Assembly (NCBI GenBank): GCA_903827735.1
Contig: CAIKJM010000461.1
Coordinates: 1-21,244 of the forward strand
DNA length: 21,244 nt
Source: an uncultured Rhodanobacter sp.
GTDB lineage: Bacteria > Pseudomonadota > Gammaproteobacteria > Xanthomonadales > Rhodanobacteraceae
Direction: 5' to 3'
Shown: positions 15,720 to 21,244 of the stretch, piece after piece
Numbering within the stretch: the first letter of the stretch is position 1
Layout: every line of letters starts with the position of its first letter
Program-made: the position numbers and the translations under genes
Notes under the pieces: generated by a model
Databases searched by the model: none
Told to the model about the DNA's origin: nothing
Seen by the model: the letters and a program-made list of their open reading frames with translations, nothing else

Positions 15720-16262
15720 TCAGAGCATGCGCTGCAGCGTGTTGTCGCGGCGGCCGACGTAGTGCCACAGTGCTGCGGCAATGTGCAGGCCAATGACGTA
15801 GTAGAAGATCGTACCGATGGTGCCGTGGATATCTTCCAGCTGATGCGAGAGCGCCGTGTTGGGCGTCCCCACGAACGACGGTAGCAAAGTCACACCGAAC
15901 AGCTTTACGGCCTTCCCACCCACCTGCAGCGTGACGATGCCAAGAATCGGCTGCACCAGCAAAAACGCGTAGAGCGCGACGTGGGTCAACTTGCTCAAGA
16001 TTTCCATCGCATATGGCAACGCTGGAACGATAGGCGGACGGCCGTTGCGCAGGCGTATCACACCCCTCGGCAATACCAGCAACAGCACGGCAATACCCGC
16101 GGTGAAATGGGCCGCCTTGATATTCGTTCGAAGCGCGCTGCCCTTCGGAAAAAGCTCGAAGATATTGATGAAGATATACGCCAGCAGCACCAGGACAAAG
16201 ACCGTCCAGTGCATATATCTCACGGCGGCGGCGTAGCGCGAACGCGACTCGATAACGGCCAA
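15720..16262 (-). CDS. cybB: Cytochrome b561 (di-haem membrane electron carrier)
   Basis: 180 residues, starting at TTG 16262 with GGGGA six bases upstream; no in-frame ATG fits. Four membrane helices are visible, roughly 17-37, 50-66, 92-112 and 149-168. The two b haems are ligated by conserved histidines: His18 (YMHW), His52 (KAAHFTAG), His146 (DIHGTIG) and His160 (GLHIAAALWHY), positions that match E. coli CybB with a small offset. CybB is a superoxide:ubiquinone oxidoreductase in E. coli. Family members generally move electrons between the quinone pool and periplasmic acceptors. It sits alone between the beta-lactamase and the SDR; no YceI-type partner is adjacent. Confidence 0.93.
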   Translation of the reverse strand: MAVIESRSRYAAAVRYMHWTVFVLVLLAYIFINIFELFPKGSALRTNIKAAHFTAGIAVLLLVLPRGVIRLRNGRPPIVPALPYAMEILSKLTHVALYAFLLVQPILGIVTLQVGGKAVKLFGVTLLPSFVGTPNTALSHQLEDIHGTIGTIFYYVIGLHIAAALWHYVGRRDNTLQRML

Positions 16263-16268
16263 GGCATG

Positions 16269-16273
16269 TCCCC
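16269..16273 (-). promoter_or_regulatory. Ribosome site deciding the TTG start of cytochrome b561
   Basis: GGGGA on the minus strand six bases before TTG 16262. The nearby ATG at 16267 is out of frame with the cytochrome. Confidence 0.6.
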
Positions 16274-16370
16274 AAAATGAGTGGTCGCCAAACGCTGGCG
16301 CGTCAGCATCCGATCATTGGCTTTGTAATCGCTTTGTAGCCGCTTATCTGGGCTAGCGGAAAAACAGTCC

Positions 16371-17243
16371 TCAGAACGAAGCGGCAATACGCCCCACTTC
16401 CGCCAGCACGACGCTGCGCGACGCGTCGTCCGCCGACGATCCGGCATAATACGCCGTCACCAATAGGGGTTGACGCTGCGGTGGATAGAGAATGCCGACG
16501 TCGTTGGTTTCGTTCTGCGCACCGCTGCCGGTCTTTTCGCCGATCGTCCAGCCGAGCGGCAAGCCAGCCCGCAGTCTTTTCGAACCCGTCGTACAGCCGC
16601 GTAGCCAGACGATCAGCTGCGCACGAGAAGCCGCTGAAAGTGCGTCGCCCAGCAGAAGCTTTTGCAGCGTGGCGATCGCCGCGTTCGGCGTGGTGGTGTC
16701 GCGGATATCGCCGGCGCTGGCGACGTTGAGATCCGGTTCGATGCGATCGAGCCGCGTCACCGTATCGCCAAGGCTTCTGGCAAAGCTTGTCACGGCTCCC
16801 GGCCCGCCCATGCTCGCGAGCAGCAGGTTGGCGGCCGTGTTGTCGCTGACGGTAATCGCCGCAGCGCACAGTTCAGCGATGCTCATGCCGGGTGCACCCA
16901 CATGTTGCCGCGTGATTGGCGCGTAGCTCAGCAAGACGTCTTGACCGAACACCACGCGTCTATCGAGACACTCGGCACCTTTGTCCACCCGCGCCAAAAC
17001 CGCGGCGACCGCCAGCAGCTTGAACGTGCTGCACATCAGAAAGCGCTCGTCGCCCCGAAGCGCTGCGCGGCGCCCGTTGCCCGTATCAAGTATGGCAACG
17101 CCGAGCCGCCCGCCGTGCCGGCGCTCAAGCTCGGCGAGACGTCGATTGGCATCATCCGAAGTGCTCGCGAGTGCCCACGACGGGCGCAACACGAAAGCGG
17201 ACGCGCCGAACAAGGCGGTTTTGAGCAGGCTTCGACGATTCAT
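16371..17243 (-). CDS. bla: Class A beta-lactamase with Tat-type signal (L2-like)
   Basis: 290 residues from ATG 17243, with AGGGAG upstream; the open frame to 17345 adds only polar residues. Residues 1-26 form a twin-arginine signal (NRRSLLK, then a hydrophobic stretch ending WALA), so export is probably folded, as for Stenotrophomonas L2. Catalytic motifs are complete: Ser72-Thr-Phe-Lys75 (Ambler S70/K73), Ser133-Asp-Asn (S130), Glu169 in EPDLN (E166) and Lys237-Thr-Gly (K234). Arg225 in LRAGLP matches Arg220 of L2/CTX-M/KPC-like enzymes. Cys71 precedes the active Ser, but Ambler 238 is Gly, so there is no carbapenemase-type disulfide. It should hydrolyse beta-lactams in the periplasm; the spectrum cannot be read. 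No ampR regulator is adjacent. Confidence 0.95.
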   Translation of the reverse strand: MNRRSLLKTALFGASAFVLRPSWALASTSDDANRRLAELERRHGGRLGVAILDTGNGRRAALRGDERFLMCSTFKLLAVAAVLARVDKGAECLDRRVVFGQDVLLSYAPITRQHVGAPGMSIAELCAAAITVSDNTAANLLLASMGGPGAVTSFARSLGDTVTRLDRIEPDLNVASAGDIRDTTTPNAAIATLQKLLLGDALSAASRAQLIVWLRGCTTGSKRLRAGLPLGWTIGEKTGSGAQNETNDVGILYPPQRQPLLVTAYYAGSSADDASRSVVLAEVGRIAASF

Positions 17244-17330
17244 GATTCTCCCTGACGGCGGCGGTGGCAAAACATCCATCGAGAATGATCGCCGATCGCG
17301 ACGACACGCGGGAAAAAATAGGGCAATGCG

Positions 17331-19334
17331 ATGACAGCGACCCAACCGTGCTTCACCTTACATTCCGTTCCGGCACACGATTGGTTGGCCAACGATCACT
17401 CGCCGACGGTTCTCCGTTATCGTTCGCCGATGGAAAAAACGCTGCTAGAGCAACCGCTGGTCATGGCGCCCGATCGGGTGAAGCAGGCGACCACGCCGCA
17501 GGAGGCCGCCAGGCTGCGCGCGCTCACTCCCGAAGCCTACTGGCTGGAGATGGCGCACGCTTTTGTGTGGGATAAGCCCCCTGAAAAAGCGCTCGACGGC
17601 GCGCTGGGCGACTTTCGTTATTTCCCTGGCGCGATGGGCAATGTCAGCGTCAACTGCCTTGATCGCTGGCCGGCCGAACGCATCGCGCTGCACTACGAGC
17701 GCGAAGATGGCCTGAAGGAAACCTGGAGCTTCGGCGCGCTCACCGACGCGGTCGCCCGCTTTGCTGCCGCGCTCGAAGATCTCGGCGTTGGCAAGGGCGA
17801 TCGCGTGGTGGTCTATGCCAGCAACGTGCCCGAGTCGTTTATCGCCATCCACGCCTGTTACCGCATCGGCGCGATCTATTCGGTGATCTTCGCCGGCTTC
17901 AGCGCGTCGGCGGTGCGCGACCGCGTCATGGATGCGCAGCCCAAGATCATCGTATGCACCGACGCCACGCTGCGACGCGGCCGCGTGGTGCCGATCAAGG
18001 CCACCCTCGACGAAGCGATGCAGGGCTTGCCGGTGCCCCACATCATCGTCGCGCGTCGGGTCGATCGCGCCTACCCGCTGCGAACCGGCGAGCACGACTT
18101 CGCCGAACTGCTCACTCGCTCGACCCGTCGCGCGCCGCCGGTCTCGCTGGAGGCCAATGATCCCGGCTTCATCATCTACACCTCGGGTACTACCTCGAAG
18201 CCGAAGGGACTGGTGCACGCGGGCATCGGCTTTCTGATCGGCACCTATGCCAACGTCAAGTGGTCGCTCAACCTCGGTGCCGACGATGTCTACTGGTGCA
18301 CGGCCGATGTCGGCTGGCTGACGTTTCCGATCTTCGCCCTGGTCGGCGGCCTCGCCCATGGCGCCACGCATGTGGTCTACGAAGGCAGCCTCGATACGCC
18401 AACGCCTGCACGGGCTTACGAGTTGGTGGCGAATTACGGCGTGACCAAACTGTTCACCGCACCGACTGCGCTGCGCATGCTGCGTCGCGCCGGTGACGAG
18501 CTGATTCAGCAGCACGACACCAGCAGGCTGGCGCTGGTATCGCTGGTCGGCGAACCGCTCGATCCCGATACGTGGTTCTGGACGCGCGACCGGCTCGGCC
18601 GCGGCACCATCTTCGTCAACAACACCTACGGGCAAACCGAAACCGGCACCGCGTGGTCGAGCAGCATGGTCGGCCTCACGCCCACGCGCCCGGGCAGCTG
18701 TGGGCATACCCTGCCGGGTTATATGCCCCGCGTACTGCGCGAAGACGGCACGCAAGCCGCGCCCGGCGAAGTCGGTGCGCTGACGCTTAGCGCACCGTTT
18801 CCGTGCCTGGCACGCACCGTCTGGGGTGATCACGCGCGTTACGTTAAAACCTATCTCACCACCTTCCCCGGCCACTACCTGTCCTCCGACGCGGCGCTGT
18901 TCGACGCCGACGGCCAGCTGTGGGTCACCGGCCGGATGGACGACGTGATCAATGTCGCCGGCCATCGCCTCGGCACGATGGAGATGGAGGCCGCGCTGCT
19001 CACGCACGCAGCCGTTTCGGAAGCCGCGGTGGTCACCCAGCCCGATGCAATCAAGGGCATGGTGCCGGTGGCCTTTGTGGTGCCGCGAGCGGGTTACGCC
19101 GACAGTGCCGAACTGCAGTCGGCGCTGTGCCAATCCATCGTCGATGCGGTAGGGGCGATCGCCCGCCCCGCGCGCGTGATCGTGGTTTCTACCGTGCCGC
19201 GCACGCGCAGCGGCAAAATCATGCGGCGCGTGCTGCGTGATCTTGTCGTCGACGGCGCGGCGTCCGGCGATTTGACCAGCCTGGAGAACCCTGATTCCAT
19301 CGACGTGGTGCTGCAGAAAATTGCTGGGGCCTGA
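17331..19334 (+). CDS. Acs-like acyl-CoA synthetase (AMP-forming), substrate probably larger than acetate
   Basis: 667 residues from ATG 17331 (GGG seven bases upstream); ATG 17430 is in frame but has no ribosome site. It is an adenylate-forming enzyme activating a carboxylic acid with ATP, then CoA. It has the N-terminal Acs cap (YWLEMAHAFVWDKPPE), phosphate loop YTSGTTSKPKG (283-293), CTADVGWLTFPIFALVGGL, YGQTETG (433-439), the hinge/adenine region YLSSDAALFDADGQLWVTGR, VINVAGHRLGTMEME and catalytic Lys629 in RTRSGKIMRR. True acetyl-CoA synthetases have WWQTETG, and that second Trp closes the acyl pocket; here it is Gly434. Substrates such as propionate, isobutyrate, hydroxy acids or medium-chain acids are more likely. 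It is divergent from the beta-lactamase, with 87 bases between the starts. Confidence 0.92.
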   Translation: MTATQPCFTLHSVPAHDWLANDHSPTVLRYRSPMEKTLLEQPLVMAPDRVKQATTPQEAARLRALTPEAYWLEMAHAFVWDKPPEKALDGALGDFRYFPGAMGNVSVNCLDRWPAERIALHYEREDGLKETWSFGALTDAVARFAAALEDLGVGKGDRVVVYASNVPESFIAIHACYRIGAIYSVIFAGFSASAVRDRVMDAQPKIIVCTDATLRRGRVVPIKATLDEAMQGLPVPHIIVARRVDRAYPLRTGEHDFAELLTRSTRRAPPVSLEANDPGFIIYTSGTTSKPKGLVHAGIGFLIGTYANVKWSLNLGADDVYWCTADVGWLTFPIFALVGGLAHGATHVVYEGSLDTPTPARAYELVANYGVTKLFTAPTALRMLRRAGDELIQQHDTSRLALVSLVGEPLDPDTWFWTRDRLGRGTIFVNNTYGQTETGTAWSSSMVGLTPTRPGSCGHTLPGYMPRVLREDGTQAAPGEVGALTLSAPFPCLARTVWGDHARYVKTYLTTFPGHYLSSDAALFDADGQLWVTGRMDDVINVAGHRLGTMEMEAALLTHAAVSEAAVVTQPDAIKGMVPVAFVVPRAGYADSAELQSALCQSIVDAVGAIARPARVIVVSTVPRTRSGKIMRRVLRDLVVDGAASGDLTSLENPDSIDVVLQKIAGA

Positions 19335-19435
19335 ACTCGCAGCAGGCACGTTCGGCTGAAAGCTATCGGCTCGTACGACGCGATAAGCTTGCGCCAGCGT
19401 GCAGCAAGCACGGCATCACCAAGCATCGGAGCAGT

Positions 19436-19939
19436 ATGGTCATTGTTGTCATGGGCGTATCGGGTTGCGGCAAAACCACGATCGGGCAATCGCTCGCCGA
19501 CGCGTTCGGCTGGGATTTTCAGGAAGGTGACGCGCTGCATCCGCAGGCGAATATCGAAAAGATGAGTGCCGGCATCCCGCTCAACGACGACGACCGCTGG
19601 CCGTGGCTGGATCGCATCGCCTCTTGGATACGCGACGAGCAGGCACAGCATCGCCAGGGCGTGATCAGCTGCTCTGCGCTCAAGCGCAGCTATCGCGATC
19701 GGCTGCGCCAGTCCGACGCCAACGTGAGCTTCGTCTATATCCAGGTATCGCGCGGCGAACTGGAACGGCGAATGCAGCGGCGCCACCATTTCATGCCGAC
19801 GTCACTGCTCGATAGCCAGCTGCAGACGCTGGAGGAACCGAAGCCTGACGAGGATGCGTTGACCGTTTCTGGCGAAGCCGGTATTGACGCGATTATTGCC
19901 GAGGTCGGTCAGTGGCGGGAACAGCGGCGCACGCGCTAG
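19436..19939 (+). CDS. gntK: Gluconokinase
   Basis: 167 residues, cytoplasmic, transferring phosphate from ATP to D-gluconate to give 6-phosphogluconate for the Entner-Doudoroff or pentose phosphate route. The Walker A loop is at residues 7-15 (GVSGCGKTT) near the N-terminus. FQEGDALHPQANIEKMSAGIPL follows, the gluconate-site and lid signature of the family, then DDDRWPWLD, SCSALKRSYRDRLR and the LID-like RRHHFMPTSLLDSQLQTLE. The length is the usual one for GntK/IdnK. GGAG lies four bases before ATG 19436. No gluconate permease, edd or gntR is in the window; it stands alone behind the acyl-CoA synthetase, 101 bases away. Confidence 0.95.
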   Translation: MVIVVMGVSGCGKTTIGQSLADAFGWDFQEGDALHPQANIEKMSAGIPLNDDDRWPWLDRIASWIRDEQAQHRQGVISCSALKRSYRDRLRQSDANVSFVYIQVSRGELERRMQRRHHFMPTSLLDSQLQTLEEPKPDEDALTVSGEAGIDAIIAEVGQWREQRRTR

Positions 19940-19957
19940 GCTCCGGGCGCACGCCCT

Positions 19958-19997
19958 AAGAAAGCGCTGCGCGACGTCACCACACCGCGCAACGCTT
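19958..19997 (-). terminator. Strong intrinsic terminator after the PLD-family gene
   Basis: A 12-bp inverted repeat (19962-19973 with 19986-19997, 12-base loop) lies between the convergent gntK and PLD genes, 14 bases past the PLD stop. On the minus-strand transcript all 12 positions pair (one G-U) and are followed by TTTCTT. On the plus strand there is one mismatch, so it may also serve gntK weakly. Confidence 0.7.
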
Positions 19998-20011
19998 GCC
20001 ACACGTATCGC

Positions 20012-21049
20012 TTACGACTTGGTCCAGGGCGTGCCGCCGGCATAATCGCTGGTGATGGTGCTGTTGAGCTTAGTCAGAACGGCGGCGTTGGTCGTTACCA
20101 GCCCCAGCTCGCGATTTTCCGTCAACGACGCGCTCGAGAAATTCTCCGAGCCGACGAAGGCCTTCGCACTGGCGGTGTTGTAATCAGCCAGGATGACCTT
20201 GGCATGGATGTATAGCGCCGTGTCGTTGTCGGGATAGGTGCTGATCTTCACCCCGGCTTTGGTCAAGGCCTCGAATTCCGTCTCGTAGTCGTTGTCGTCG
20301 TTGGTCATGCAGACGGTCACCGCGACGCCGCGCTTGGCCGCGTTTTCCAGTGCGGTCACCACGCCGCTGTAGCTCATCTCTTCGTTTTCGACCAGCAGGC
20401 TGGTCTTGGCGCCATTGATGATGTTGACCAGATCGGTGGCCGATACTGTTGGGCTCCACACCAAGTCGTCGCCCAAGGGCGGCGTGATGCTCTGCGCAGC
20501 AAAGTCAGCATTGAAGGTGCTTTCGATCGCCGCGACGTCGGCCGGATCGTTTTCGATCACCGCGAAGTCGCGCGTGGTGCTGTAGTAGCGGCTGGTGAGG
20601 TTGAGCGTCATCACCGCGCTGGTCGTGTTATCGACCGTTATGGTTTTCTGATGCGTCGCGGCGTACTTGGTCCAGGCCCAGACCACCTGTACGCCGTGCG
20701 ACGTCAGGTCGTTGTATGCCGCCGTGTTGTTGCTCTTCTCCAGATTCTGATCGAGGATCACGCGAACCTTGATGCCATTCTCAGCAGCCTGATCGAGCAA
20801 CGTCTGCGCCTGCGTATCGACAAGCTCATACATCGTCATGTCGATGCTCGACTTGGCCGACTGGATCAGGTTGTAGATCGGCGTGAGGCCCTGGTCGGGC
20901 TCGGTGACCAAGGTCTGCGTCACCGTCGTGGTGGCTGCGCCGCTAGTGGCGAAAACCGGCAACGCGCAGCCCAGCGTACCGGTGAAAAACAGCGCGGCGT
21001 AGGCCGCCGCTTTTACTGATGGGATAGATCCGCAACGAGTCTTCATCAT
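20012..21049 (-). CDS. Exported phospholipase D / HKD nuclease-family protein
   Basis: 345 residues; start ATG 21049 (or the next codon, also ATG) with AAAAGGA upstream. The signal peptide is about 1-34 (basic start, AAAYAALFFTGTLGCALPVFA). Two HKD motifs are present: HQKTITVD with His133, Lys135, Asp140 and downstream TLNLTSR; and HAKVILAD with His282, Lys284, Asp289 and downstream GSENFSSASL. Both copies on one chain form one active site that cuts phosphodiester bonds. Before the first motif lies IDMTMYELVDTQAQTLLDQA, common in PLD/Nuc proteins that act on lipids or nucleic acids. The exported location suggests a secreted or periplasmic lipase or nuclease; the sequence does not decide which. 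A good terminator follows it. Confidence 0.92.
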   Translation of the reverse strand: MMKTRCGSIPSVKAAAYAALFFTGTLGCALPVFATSGAATTTVTQTLVTEPDQGLTPIYNLIQSAKSSIDMTMYELVDTQAQTLLDQAAENGIKVRVILDQNLEKSNNTAAYNDLTSHGVQVVWAWTKYAATHQKTITVDNTTSAVMTLNLTSRYYSTTRDFAVIENDPADVAAIESTFNADFAAQSITPPLGDDLVWSPTVSATDLVNIINGAKTSLLVENEEMSYSGVVTALENAAKRGVAVTVCMTNDDNDYETEFEALTKAGVKISTYPDNDTALYIHAKVILADYNTASAKAFVGSENFSSASLTENRELGLVTTNAAVLTKLNSTITSDYAGGTPWTKS

Positions 21050-21227
21050 TCAGTCCTTTTGATAGCGAAGTGGAATGGTCAGCACACCAGCATGGATAAC
21101 TTGCATGCATCCCTTGGCTGTCCGGACGATCCGGCGCTCCCCTGCAGCGAACGTTGTGCGTTGCAGCCCTCCCCGATTGAAGTCTTCCTGTGTGACGCCC
21201 ATCTTGCCGTTGCTCGACGCAGGTTTT

Positions 21228-21244
21228 TACGTTTAAAAAACGTA
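21228..21244. repeat. AT-rich palindrome at the window end
   Basis: TACGTTT (21228-21234), three A, then AAACGTA (21238-21244): a perfect 7-bp inverted repeat ending on the last base of the window. It may be the stem of a terminator for a gene beyond the edge, or an operator. What lies beyond cannot be seen. Confidence 0.4.

Noticed and set aside
16340..16361. CCGCT/AGCGG hairpin after the beta-lactamase
   Set aside because: The T-run lies before the hairpin on the beta-lactamase strand, not after it, so it does not read as an intrinsic terminator.
17430..17432. Alternative ATG start for the acyl-CoA synthetase
   Set aside because: It has no ribosome site, whereas 17331 has GGG seven bases upstream. 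The choice remains moderate because residues 1-33 are not family-like.
17445..19349. 634-codon antisense frame over the acyl-CoA synthetase
   Set aside because: It is rich in Arg, His, Gly and Asp with no domain pattern, a typical antisense shadow in high-GC DNA; the plus-strand gene has all family motifs.
1..21244. Search for CRISPR arrays, tRNA/rRNA, insertion sequences, integrases and defence or toxin-antitoxin gene pairs
   Set aside because: No regularly spaced repeats, cloverleaf-like sequence, transposase motifs or recognised defence domains were seen by eye; a faint RNA gene could be missed without covariance models.

Overview
The window looks like chromosome from a high-GC gammaproteobacterium of the Xanthomonadales, most likely Rhodanobacteraceae (Dyella, Luteibacter or Frateuria relatives). 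This is inferred from codon use, a Tat-exported class A beta-lactamase of the L2 kind, and a cyanide-insensitive-type bd oxidase with a DUF2474 small subunit. No rRNA, tRNA, CRISPR, insertion sequence, integrase or phage gene was found. It reads as accessory or metabolic chromosome carrying 20 confident protein genes plus one small-ORF candidate.

Layout. Positions 1-3213 hold an exported alpha/beta hydrolase (5' end outside the window), a tautomerase with the full catalytic set of malonate semialdehyde decarboxylase, a YfcG-type glutathione transferase and a GNAT acetyltransferase. Positions 3583-6556 form a signalling block: a Cache-HAMP membrane receptor with no output domain, a small cytoplasmic DUF4388-like protein just behind it, and a convergent membrane diguanylate cyclase with a PilJ/NarX-type sensor. 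Positions 6557-7450 are a long stretch without a recognisable gene. Positions 7451-8521 encode an exported acetamidase/formamidase-family protein. Positions 8703-11267 are a cydA-cydB-DUF2474 operon for a bd-type quinol oxidase; the 43-residue third gene is easily missed.

From 11380 to 17243 all genes are on the minus strand: an exported M23 peptidase, aquaporin Z, an aldo/keto reductase, a short-chain dehydrogenase, a di-haem cytochrome b561 and a Tat-signal beta-lactamase. An Acs-like acyl-CoA synthetase (17331-19334) diverges from the beta-lactamase and is followed by gluconokinase. An exported HKD phospholipase D/nuclease-family protein faces gluconokinase across a good terminator. The window ends in an AT-rich palindrome.

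How the genes relate. The only clear multi-gene units are the bd oxidase operon and the receptor/DUF4388 pair. The bd oxidase and cytochrome b561 both handle membrane quinol electrons, and several products are exported (hydrolase, amidase, M23 peptidase, beta-lactamase, PLD). The best candidate for something undescribed is the receptor that stops at its HAMP domain and is paired with a small cytoplasmic protein beside a diguanylate cyclase. The sequence suggests a split receptor but does not prove it.
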